From a virus, in IMG/VR virus record IMGVR_UViG_3300018045_000011, positions 1-29,373 of that record: a stretch of DNA of 29,373 nucleotides, one strand, 5' to 3'. The first letter of the stretch is position 1, and each line of letters starts with the position of its first letter. The translations under genes and the position numbers were made by a program. Below, piece after piece: positions 7,016 to 12,974 of this stretch. The notes beneath the pieces were generated by a model that worked only from the letters and a program-made list of their open reading frames with translations, was not told the origin of the DNA and ran no database searches.

Positions 7016-7685
7016 TAGCAACAAGGAGCTGTTTGCAAGCTTGGCAAAGTTCCATAAAGAGATGGCGAGCATCTCTATCCGAAAGGACGGAGTAATCAAC
7101 AGCAAGCCAAAGCCAAGAAAGTATGCTACCTATGATAGCATTATGGCCAGTATCCGTGAGCCCTTGGCAAACAATGGCCTATTTGTGGCCCACTGGATTG
7201 AGGGTAAAGTACTATTTACTATGCTCGGGCACGAAAGCGGGGCCCAGTTCACAAAGTCCACGCCCCTTGTAGATTTTGATGGCGGCTACATGAATAACAG
7301 CCAAGCCCAAGGGGCGGCTATTACATATACAAAGCGCTATGCAGTATCTGCGCTGCTTTCCTTAGCGACTGAGGAAGATGACGATGCAACATCTATCCCA
7401 TCCAGCCAACAGCAGCAACAGCAGCCCAAGAAAAAGAGCAAACCCCGCATCACTAAACAGGCATTAGATGGGGCTATTGAAAATATCCTAAACGCCCCCA
7501 ACGGCTTAGATTACACGGTTGCCCGCATTAAGGGCAAGTATGTTATCAACCAGCAAGAAGAAGCGGATATCGTTGCAGCCATTGAGGCCCGCAAGCGGAC
7601 CGACAAGCTGGCCGAGGAGGAGGCCGCAAAAGTCAAGGAAGAGCCAAAAGAGCCAGAGGCTCCAACCGACCAAATACCATTTTAA
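7005..7685 (+). CDS. erf: ERF-family single-strand annealing recombinase with an SSB-like C-terminal tip
   Basis: The 226-residue protein matches ERF recombinases, which bind single-stranded DNA and anneal complementary strands during phage recombination and end repair. The N-terminal domain has YATYDSIMASIREPLANNGL, the GHESGA turn, then QAQGAAITYTKRYAVSALLSLATEEDDD, the usual ERF core. A glutamine-rich linker (about residues 133-141) leads to a helical region and an acidic tail. The last residues are TDQIPF: bacterial SSB ends in acidic residues then IPF, the docking tip for RecO, RecQ, PriA and others, so this tail may attract the same host repair proteins. No separate SSB gene is seen in the window. 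Its start ATG overlaps the upstream stop, and the next gene is separated by a stable hairpin. Confidence 0.85.
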   Translation: MENSSNKELFASLAKFHKEMASISIRKDGVINSKPKPRKYATYDSIMASIREPLANNGLFVAHWIEGKVLFTMLGHESGAQFTKSTPLVDFDGGYMNNSQAQGAAITYTKRYAVSALLSLATEEDDDATSIPSSQQQQQQPKKKSKPRITKQALDGAIENILNAPNGLDYTVARIKGKYVINQQEEADIVAAIEARKRTDKLAEEEAAKVKEEPKEPEAPTDQIPF

Positions 7686-7697
7686 ATTACTTCAACA

Positions 7698-7715
7698 GGG
7701 GGCCTTTGGGCCCCC
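7698..7715 (+). ncRNA. Intercistronic GGGGGCC hairpin with UUUG tetraloop
   Basis: The same seven-pair stem as at 6783, with TTTG instead of TTCG as the loop. It sits just after the ERF stop codon and is followed by the A/C-rich ACAACAAATA signal before ATG 7730, with no T-run. Confidence 0.7.
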
Positions 7716-7729
7716 ACAACACAACAAAT

Positions 7730-8176
7730 ATGAAAAGAGAAGTTGAAATTAAAGACGCAGCGACAGTCTTTGTTAGTCCTGCGCCATCGAACCATCAGAT
7801 CATAGAGCAGGTCGAAGCTTGGCTTATTGAGAACTGCGAGGAAGAAATACAGTTGATTTATATGCGCTATACGGATTACGTTGAAAAGTGTGATGACTTA
7901 GAGGCCTTCTTGGCCGAGTCTAGAGTAGAACTCAACGGCCCAAGTCTAGTCGCTATGGATTACCAGGCAAAGTTCCAAGAGGCGATGGCAGTCCTTCGCC
8001 AAAAATTCAGCTACCTATGCAGTGCCAAGATTGGAGAGGACGACTGTATGACAGTTGTTCGATCTGCCCGCCCATTGGCACCTGACCAGTACTTTGATAT
8101 TGGCCCATCTACTTACTTTGTCCATCGGGCGGAGGGCACCCCATTTATGCCGCCAATAGATGCAATGCTAAGATGA
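7730..8176 (+). CDS. Unknown early protein upstream of the sigma-like gene
   Basis: The 148-residue, moderately acidic protein has no membrane segment or recognisable motif. Visible features are a helical central part (VEAWLIENCEEEIQLIYMRY) and a C-terminal part with HRAEGTPFMPPIDAML. The start at 7730 is chosen because CACAACACAACAAAT lies directly before ATG; an in-frame start at 7706 lies in the hairpin. Its stop overlaps the start of the sigma-factor-like gene (ATGA), so the two products are probably made in fixed proportion. A role in regulating the sigma-like protein is possible by context only. Confidence 0.65.
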   Translation: MKREVEIKDAATVFVSPAPSNHQIIEQVEAWLIENCEEEIQLIYMRYTDYVEKCDDLEAFLAESRVELNGPSLVAMDYQAKFQEAMAVLRQKFSYLCSAKIGEDDCMTVVRSARPLAPDQYFDIGPSTYFVHRAEGTPFMPPIDAMLR

Positions 8177-9042
8177 GCCATATAGAAAACTGGCTCCGCC
8201 GACAAGGCCGCATTTGGAAGCAGTCCGAAACCCAAGCGGATATGCTTCCTGTTGTGGCCAAATGGCAGGCTGCCAAGACGGACGAAGAGCGCAGCGAGGC
8301 CCAAACCGAGCTACTGGCCCGCAACGTCGGGTTCTTCTTGGGGGCCCTGCGAAGGCTTGAGGAGCATAGCGCTATACTCAACCTGCACGGCTCTATAGAA
8401 GATGCCTACAGCGAGGCGCTGTTTGAACTGACCCTTGCCCTTCGTATCTACGACCAGAAGAAGCATAAGGCCAATTTTGGCACCTTCTGGTTTTACAGGG
8501 TGAGATGGCGACTACTCAACCCCTACCATATGGGGGTTATGCGGCCAGCTCGGCGCTCCAACTTCTCCGTTGCCGTCCGTACGGTAAAGCAGATAATGGA
8601 GCAGCAACTACAGGCCGATGAATATGCGGACGAAATAGCCGCATGGGATGAAGCCTTTAAGCTAGACCCCCGTCACTTGGAGCGAATGGGCGTTAAGCGC
8701 TTTCCCAAGCAACAGCGAGCTGCAATGGCCCGCCGCTTCGCCCAGCTGGTAGAAATACCAGTAAGCGCAAACCAACCACAGTATGAAGACGGCTCCAGCT
8801 TAGCCGATGGCTGGGCCCAAGACTACACGCCCAAGCCAAACCCCAGCATCAAGCTTGACCGCATAGCTGGGCGGCTCTCTGGCAGAGATAAACAAATATT
8901 CATTGGTCTACCAAAGGGCCGGACCCCCGCCGCCATTGGTGATGATTTGGGGGTAAGTGGTGAAGCTATCCGCCTTTGGTGGCGGGATAAAACTTTGCCG
9001 CTTTGCAAAAAAATAGCTGGACAATTAGGATATATGGATTAG
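8173..9042 (+). CDS. Divergent sigma-70-like RNA polymerase sigma factor
   Basis: The 289-residue protein has the layout of a primary-type sigma factor. Residues ~47-125 resemble region 2: LLARNVGFFLGALRRLEE, then SIEDAYSEALFELTLALRIYD (the position of the conserved DLxQEG...LxxAxxxFD helix) and FGTFWFYRVRWRLLNPY (the FxTYAxxxIRxxI helix that contacts the -10 element). The last ~60 residues resemble region 4: LSGRDKQIFIGLPKGRTPAAIG then a helix-turn-helix GDDLGVSGEAIRLWW. The middle is longer and unlike standard region 3. Such proteins direct host core polymerase to phage promoters; here the likely target is the late genes, which lack early-type promoters. Start ATG overlaps the upstream stop. 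A strong terminator follows. Sequence is divergent, so DNA-binding without core binding is an alternative. Confidence 0.65.
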   Translation: MSHIENWLRRQGRIWKQSETQADMLPVVAKWQAAKTDEERSEAQTELLARNVGFFLGALRRLEEHSAILNLHGSIEDAYSEALFELTLALRIYDQKKHKANFGTFWFYRVRWRLLNPYHMGVMRPARRSNFSVAVRTVKQIMEQQLQADEYADEIAAWDEAFKLDPRHLERMGVKRFPKQQRAAMARRFAQLVEIPVSANQPQYEDGSSLADGWAQDYTPKPNPSIKLDRIAGRLSGRDKQIFIGLPKGRTPAAIGDDLGVSGEAIRLWWRDKTLPLCKKIAGQLGYMD

Positions 9043-9100
9043 GCTTTCTATATTGTGGCCGTTGAAGATATCCGTTGTTCGGAACAAGAATATTTGTTGG

Positions 9101-9135
9101 CCCTCTAATCGTTGATTCGGTTGGAGGGTTTTTTT
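9101..9135 (+). terminator. Strong intrinsic terminator after the sigma-like gene
   Basis: An 11-bp stem (9101-9111 with 9118-9128, two G-U pairs) closes TTGATT and is followed by seven T. It ends the transcript running through ERF and the sigma-like gene. Between the stop codon and the stem (9043-9100) no gene is seen; a palindrome TTGTTCGGAACAA lies at 9075-9087. Confidence 0.9.
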
Positions 9136-9154
9136 GTGCCCCTAAAAAGAATTT

Positions 9155-9259
9155 CACTTTTTTACGAAGATAATTAGTGAAATGCTTTGAAGTGTCGCAA
9201 AGCTGCCCTATATTTGTTTCAACAAAGGGGGCAACCCCATTACTTCAACAACAAATATT
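9155..9259 (+). promoter_or_regulatory. Early promoter and hairpin leader of the gene at 9266
   Basis: CACTTTTTTACGAAG (9155-9169) is followed by TTTG (9186-9189) and, 19 nt on, TATATTTG (9209-9216) preceded by CTGCCC. The leader has GGGG-GCAA-CCCC (9227-9238), a GNRA-loop hairpin, then ACAACAAATATT (9248-9259) and ATG 9266. The upstream 15-mer recurs as its exact complement at 17307-17321. Confidence 0.75.
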
Positions 9260-9265
9260 CTTATT

Positions 9266-9637
9266 ATGAAAAAGATTGAAAAGGGCGTATTTATCCAGAT
9301 GGAATACGCAGGCGAGCAAAGAGTTTTTGAGGTAGCTAGCTTGGCTATCCAGTTGGATCACGGTGATACGGTTGTACATATGGACGATGTATTTGAAAAG
9401 CTCCACGTAGTAGTTGGGGCTCCTTGGTTGCTTGGCGGCCTAAAAAAAGGCCACTACAAGGCTAAGCGCCATATCTACTCAACTGGCCAAAAGCTAAGCT
9501 ATAAGGGTACTAGCTACCAGATCCTATCAAAGCAGGCTAGTGAAGAGTTTGAGCTAACCTACTGCCTTAAGCGAGTATTTGGAAACCAATTTATCGTAGT
9601 GACCGAGGAAGATATCAAGGATCACGGCATCTTTTAA
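9266..9637 (+). CDS. Unknown early protein (123 aa)
   Basis: Well supported as a gene by its promoter, hairpin leader and start signal. The product is a mixed alpha/beta protein with no membrane segment. One part, GQKLSYKGTSYQILSKQAS (about residues 73-91), reads like a small beta-barrel with a conserved Y-K-G turn; similar YKGxxYxI or YKGHEFKV turns occur in the small proteins at 9657 and 10878, so they may belong to a loose family of beta-barrel adaptors. Function unknown. Confidence 0.7.
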   Translation: MKKIEKGVFIQMEYAGEQRVFEVASLAIQLDHGDTVVHMDDVFEKLHVVVGAPWLLGGLKKGHYKAKRHIYSTGQKLSYKGTSYQILSKQASEEFELTYCLKRVFGNQFIVVTEEDIKDHGIF

Positions 9638-9656
9638 CCAACAAATATTTTCAACT

Positions 9657-9842
9657 ATGTATGACTTAATGCACCGACCAGACAAGATGTTTACGGTCAA
9701 GAATCTAAACAACGGCACAGCGGTCCAATTCCGAAATGACCAGATTAAGAAGTTTGACATCTCAGAATTCCCCCAGTTCCAAGAGCTGGAACCCGAGGGG
9801 GAAACAATCCAGCCCGACACAGCCTTAGGCGTAGAGGTATAA
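9657..9842 (+). CDS. Small unknown early protein (61 aa)
   Basis: A compact protein with a beta-rich N-terminus (MFTVKNLNNGTAVQFRNDQI) and an acidic, proline-containing tail. Preceded by AACAAATATTTTCAACT, the same start signal as the gene at 17410. The stop TAA is followed immediately by TTG in the same frame and 32 more sense codons (see next entry), so a premature stop in a longer gene is possible. Confidence 0.55.
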   Translation: MYDLMHRPDKMFTVKNLNNGTAVQFRNDQIKKFDISEFPQFQELEPEGETIQPDTALGVEV

Positions 9843-9944
9843 TTGAACGGCTGGAGCGAACTGCTCTTATTGGAAGACAAGAAAGTATATACCCAGTACG
9901 GCCAAGTGGATACAATGATTGCCACAGCCTACGTAAGCGAGTAA
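9843..9944 (+). CDS. In-frame continuation after the stop, small gene or remnant
   Basis: Directly after TAA at 9840-9842 the same frame continues from TTG for 33 residues and reads like real protein (ELLLLEDKKVYTQYGQVDT). It could be a short gene started by re-initiation at TTG, a read-through extension, or the 3' half of a 95-residue gene broken by a stop codon. No RBS or leader separates the two parts. Confidence 0.35.
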   Translation: MNGWSELLLLEDKKVYTQYGQVDTMIATAYVSE

Positions 9945-9954
9945 ATTTATCACA

Positions 9955-9972
9955 GGGGGCCGCAAGGCCCCC
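9955..9972 (+). ncRNA. Intercistronic GGGGGCC hairpin with GCAA tetraloop
   Basis: Same GGGGGCC/GGCCCCC stem as at 6783 and 7698, but with a GNRA-type GCAA loop. It is followed directly by ACAACAAATATT (9973-9984) and ATG 9988, again without a T-run. Exchange of one ultra-stable tetraloop class for another suggests that stability, not sequence, is kept. Confidence 0.7.
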
Positions 9973-9987
9973 ACAACAAATATTCTT

Positions 9988-10827
9988 ATGAACCTATATG
10001 ATGTCCGCACCCATAGCGGAGCTTTCCATTCTGACGAAATTAGCGCATTAGCCTGTGCAATTGAATTCTGGAACTTGGACCCAGATGATATTAGCAGAGT
10101 GCGTGAGGCCTCAGTTGACGACCTCAGCAATCCTAATATTGTATTTATTGATATTGGGGGTAACTACTCAGTTGAGCATGGCAACTTTGACCATCACCAC
10201 GATGATCAATTAGAAGCCAGTAACCTACTTCTTTTTGACTGGTTGTTAGTTGACCATTTGTACACCGAGAACCGCCCCCAAGAAGAGGCCGAAGCTCTTA
10301 TAGCCGTCCGCAACCGTGTACTACTGCCATTGAGTGAGTGCGACAAGCACGGCACTACTCAGTTGATGGAGCAGGCTAAAGACCTACCAGAGCGCCAACG
10401 CATGCTAGGTCTTGTAGAAATCATCCGAGCCCTTAACTGGGAGGACGATAAAGACACTGCTTTCTGGAAGGCCATTGACCTTATGCGCATTATTGTGCGT
10501 GCGGTTTATAACCAAGCCCTCGCCCAGGCAAAGGGCGAGAAGCAATGGGCCGAGCTGGTAGAGAAAAAGGGGCGCTATGCTATCCAGCTTGAGGGCGGCC
10601 CCATTGCAGGCTGGCAGCAACTAGCAAAAAGAGATGGCGTACACTACCTAGTATCTACAAGCAAAAGAAACCCAGGGCGCTATGTTTTGATCTCTCGTGA
10701 CAGCAAGGCTTACCCAATTAGCCTCACAGGGGAGGAAACTTGGAACCATAATTCTCTGTTCTATGCAGAGTACCCCACCCAAGAGCTGGCCGAACAAGCG
10801 GCTGTAATGAGCATCTTGAAAGCATAA
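9988..10827 (+). CDS. MYG1-family (UPF0160) metal-dependent hydrolase/nuclease
   Basis: The 279-residue protein matches MYG1, a DHH-superfamily member described as a metal-dependent 3'-5' exonuclease acting on RNA in eukaryotes. Seen here: THSGAFHSDEISALA at residues 8-22 (the THxGxFHxDE metal motif), VFIDIGGNYSVEHG around 52-65 (the DxGxxY motif), and FDHHHDDQ near residues 69-76 (DHH motif). Length is somewhat short of cellular MYG1 (~330-380). It sits among early genes after a stable hairpin and the ACAACAAATATT signal. A phage could use it to degrade or mature RNA or to cleave nucleotides; the substrate cannot be read from sequence. Its catalytic motifs are complete, so it is probably active. 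Confidence 0.8.
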   Translation: MNLYDVRTHSGAFHSDEISALACAIEFWNLDPDDISRVREASVDDLSNPNIVFIDIGGNYSVEHGNFDHHHDDQLEASNLLLFDWLLVDHLYTENRPQEEAEALIAVRNRVLLPLSECDKHGTTQLMEQAKDLPERQRMLGLVEIIRALNWEDDKDTAFWKAIDLMRIIVRAVYNQALAQAKGEKQWAELVEKKGRYAIQLEGGPIAGWQQLAKRDGVHYLVSTSKRNPGRYVLISRDSKAYPISLTGEETWNHNSLFYAEYPTQELAEQAAVMSILKA

Positions 10828-10840
10828 TATTCCCCACCTA

Positions 10841-10865
10841 AGCCCTCCCACCATAGAGGGCTTTT
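10841..10865 (+). terminator. Hairpin with short T-run just before the next gene, terminator or attenuator
   Basis: AGCCCTC (10841-10847) pairs with GAGGGCT (10856-10862), followed by TTTT AAT. It ends 12 nt before ATG 10878, so it either terminates upstream transcription partly or forms an attenuator-like hairpin before the small gene. Confidence 0.6.
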
Positions 10866-10877
10866 AATCTTCAACAA

Positions 10878-11102
10878 ATGAAACTATCATACAATATTGC
10901 CGAAGGTGATAAGGTAGTCTATAAGGGCCACGAGTTCAAGGTTACTTCTATTGTGTTCGACCTGCTGGAGCAGCGGGAAGAGTACACACTAACGGCAACG
11001 GCTCAACCCCAGCCGCTATCAATTAAAGAGATTGTCCTCACCCAAGAGGAGTTGGAAACCGCCATCGCTGAGGGCTATATGCGCCAAAGCTCGGCCTTTT
11101 AA
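10878..11102 (+). CDS. Small early protein (74 aa) with an SH3-like barrel pattern
   Basis: The N-terminal half (SYNIAEGDKVVYKGHEFKVTSI) has the EGDxVxYxGxxFxV pattern typical of small beta-barrel domains such as KOW or SH3-like folds; the C-terminal half is helical and acidic. It follows a hairpin with T-run and the sequence CTTCAACAA before ATG, and lies just upstream of the replication promoter. No specific function is assigned. Confidence 0.6.
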   Translation: MKLSYNIAEGDKVVYKGHEFKVTSIVFDLLEQREEYTLTATAQPQPLSIKEIVLTQEELETAIAEGYMRQSSAF

Positions 11103-11139
11103 GTCTCTGACAATGACACGGAAGATAATCGCCTTGATA

Positions 11140-11290
11140 TTGGGTAGATTAAAATCCGTTCCGTATATTTACGAAGGCTAAGGGAGTGATGGCCCAAAGC
11201 TTTACTCTCTTAGCTATGTTCTATTTAGCTTGGCCCTTTTACGCAGCCATCACCTGCGTCTTAGGGCCTTCTTGTTTTAATCTTCAACCT
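11140..11290 (+). promoter_or_regulatory. Replication promoter and structured leader with complementary hairpin loops
   Basis: TTGG (11140-11143) and TATATTTA (11164-11171), 20 nt apart, fit the host promoter; TTTACGAAG here overlaps the -7 element. The transcribed leader folds into two hairpins: GCTAAGGGAGT (11177-11187) with ACTCTCTTAGC (11204-11214), one G-U pair; and GGCCC/GGGCC (11232-11236, 11264-11268) enclosing ACGCAG/CTGCGT (11241-11246, 11254-11259). The second loop CCATCAC (11247-11253) is complementary to GTGATGG (11186-11192), mostly in the first loop, so a kissing or pseudoknot contact is possible. TTCTTGTTTT follows, which suggests an attenuator before ATG 11291. Confidence 0.65.
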
Positions 11291-12082
11291 ATGGACAATA
11301 GTTTTATCTTAATACCAGCCGAGATTTTGGCCAATAAAGAGCTCAGCCACTTGGCCAAGCTGCTTTTTGGCAAAGTGTTAAGCGGGGCCCAAAAAGAGGG
11401 CTACAACTGGGCCACAAACAAGTACCTAGCTAGTTGCTTAGGCGTGACGGCGGGCACCATCTCTAAGGCTCTAGGAAAGCTAGAGGCCGCTGGTCTACTG
11501 CGAATAGAGATCCAAATGGACGGCAGCGGAACCCACCGAAAGCTTTACCCTATAGGGGTAGCCAAAAAAGCGCAGGGGGGTAGTCGAAAACAACTAGGGG
11601 GGGTAGTCGAAAATGACTACCCAAAAGAAGAGATAATAATAAGAGATAATAAAGAAGAGGCGCAAGCGCCTAGCGGCCCCGAGGGCCTTGAGTACTACCA
11701 AGCCACTATGGAGGTGGCCGAGTACTTTTCTTCTATCCTAGACGCAAGCTTCCGTATGCCGAAGACAAAAACGGCATTTCGTAAATACGGCCTTTACAAA
11801 GCCGTTAGGCGGATTTTGGAGGCTGGCTTTCAACTAGAGGAGGTCCCCAAGGTCCTAAAGTTCAAAAAATGGGAGTGGGGCCAAGATGATAAAATGAGTA
11901 AATTCTTAACATACCAAACGCTTCTCATTCCAGAGAAATTTGAGAAGTATCTTCAACAACGCACTAATGAAACAAAACGAATCAAAAAAAACCAAGGCCC
12001 TAGTAACGGCCAACCAAAACAACGCCTTGGCGATAAGTACGCCCAAAGAGCTGCAAAGCGCCTCGGCAAAATCGGGAATTAA
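11291..12082 (+). CDS. Replication initiator-like protein (winged helix plus phage replication C-terminal domain)
   Basis: The 263-residue product has a winged helix-turn-helix N-terminus (SFILIPAEILANKELS, then YLASCLGVTAGTISKALGKLEAAGLL), a low-complexity linker (about residues 88-132), and a C-terminal domain like Phg_2220_C, with RRILEAGFQLEEVPKVLKFK, W and FLTYQTLLIPEKFEKYL in order (about residues 137-225). This is the layout of initiators that bind origin repeats and load host replication proteins. The start at 11291 is chosen because the in-frame upstream extension (from 11186) is hydrophobic, spans the hairpin leader and is unlike this family. The linker DNA carries repeats in different frames, a probable origin. 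It overlaps the next gene by 116 nt if that starts at 11967. Confidence 0.8.
   Translation: MDNSFILIPAEILANKELSHLAKLLFGKVLSGAQKEGYNWATNKYLASCLGVTAGTISKALGKLEAAGLLRIEIQMDGSGTHRKLYPIGVAKKAQGGSRKQLGGVVENDYPKEEIIIRDNKEEAQAPSGPEGLEYYQATMEVAEYFSSILDASFRMPKTKTAFRKYGLYKAVRRILEAGFQLEEVPKVLKFKKWEWGQDDKMSKFLTYQTLLIPEKFEKYLQQRTNETKRIKKNQGPSNGQPKQRLGDKYAQRAAKRLGKIGN
11555..11687. other. Probable phage replication origin inside the initiator gene
   Basis: Three related repeats lie in a row: GGGGTAGCCAAAA (11555-11567, degenerate), GGGGGGTAGTCGAAAA (11575-11590) and GGGGGGTAGTCGAAAA (11598-11613), spaced 22-23 bp. Then comes GACTACCC (11615-11622), complementary to the repeat core, followed by an AT-rich tract with two tandem 13-mers, AAGAGATAATAAT (11628-11640) and AAGAGATAATAAA (11641-11653). 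Two GC hairpins follow, GGCGC-AA-GCGCC (11659-11670) and GGCCC-CGA-GGGCC (11675-11687). Repeat spacings are not multiples of three, so the copies are read in different frames: the DNA, not the protein, is conserved. The layout resembles lambda's origin within gene O. Confidence 0.65.
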
Positions 12083-12974
12083 GCTTAACCAACTAGCCGT
12101 TGTGGCGCATCAAACAGGCAACCCCCAGATGGATATGCCAGTACGCCAGATGGCCCAAGCGGAGCTGATTGTGGCCGCTACAAAGCTTGAGGCTTTCATT
12201 GAGCTGTACTTAGGGATAGATATTTCCCAGCAGGACAACGGAGAGGATCTCTTTGTAGCCCTGCAAACCCTTCTTGCTGAGCAGTCCCCCCAGCTAAGCG
12301 TGGGCGAAGTAGAGCAGGCCTTTAAGCTCTGCATGGCTGGCAAGCTAGATACTAAGCTAGTGGCTTACTACAACCGTGTAACGGTCCAGATGCTGGGCGA
12401 CTTATTCGCCAGCTACCTCAGATGGCGCAAGGCCGCTAAGCGGGCCTTAGCCGATGCCGCCAAGGAAACCGCAGAAGCGCAGCGCATTGCAGCTATGCAG
12501 GAACTACAGCCTGAGTTGCACAGCTCTTGGATTGAGCAGATTCAAGACTGGGTATTGGATGCGGAGGCTGGCAAGGTCGTTTGCTCTAGCTGGGAGTATA
12601 TTCCCCATAAGCCTGTGGAGGTATTTGCTAAGACCTTCCCTAACCTGTGGAAGGTAGAAACCAAAAAGGCCTTGTGGGAAAAGGCCAAGCAATTGGCCAA
12701 GGGGCGCAAGAAGGCGGACGAGGAAGAGCGCAGCGCCAAGATGGGCGGCAGCGCCGCCGCTTTGGCAAAAGCGCTTAAGCGTATAGAGCAGGATACCAAA
12801 GGGGCGGAAGCTCTGGCTAAGGCCTATTATAGTAAGCTCCTAATTTGGGAGTTAATTAAAGGCCCTGCTTTGGCGAAGCAGGAGGAAGAGCGGCAAGAGA
12901 GACTGGCCGCCATTAACAAAATGAAGGCCGAGTTAGAGGCCGCAAAAGATAGGGGCAATGAAAAAGCACACTAA
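11967..12974 (+). CDS. Replication-associated protein, unknown fold
   Basis: The 335-residue product is helical and has no Walker motif. The segment TLLAEQSPQLSVGEVEQAFKLCMAGKLDTKLVAYYNRVTVQMLGDLFASY (split: about residues 90-140) resembles proteins that follow DnaD-like initiators in Bacteroidota phages. The C-terminal half is long and coiled-coil-like, rich in Lys, Glu and Ala (SSWEYIPHKPVEVFAK, then KKADEEERSAK). A helicase-loading or primosome role would fit but is not shown. The first good ATG is 11967 (MKQNESKKTKAL); an alternative is 11940. The long overlap with the initiator is unusual, and the next gene overlaps its end by 17 nt. Confidence 0.6.
   Translation: MKQNESKKTKALVTANQNNALAISTPKELQSASAKSGIKLNQLAVVAHQTGNPQMDMPVRQMAQAELIVAATKLEAFIELYLGIDISQQDNGEDLFVALQTLLAEQSPQLSVGEVEQAFKLCMAGKLDTKLVAYYNRVTVQMLGDLFASYLRWRKAAKRALADAAKETAEAQRIAAMQELQPELHSSWIEQIQDWVLDAEAGKVVCSSWEYIPHKPVEVFAKTFPNLWKVETKKALWEKAKQLAKGRKKADEEERSAKMGGSAAALAKALKRIEQDTKGAEALAKAYYSKLLIWELIKGPALAKQEEERQERLAAINKMKAELEAAKDRGNEKAH

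Noticed and set aside
11186-11290. In-frame hydrophobic N-terminal extension (MAQSFTLLAMFY...) of the initiator
   Set aside because: It spans the hairpin leader, is membrane-like, and is unlike other initiators, whose family starts near MDNSFILIPAEIL; more likely a structured RNA leader.
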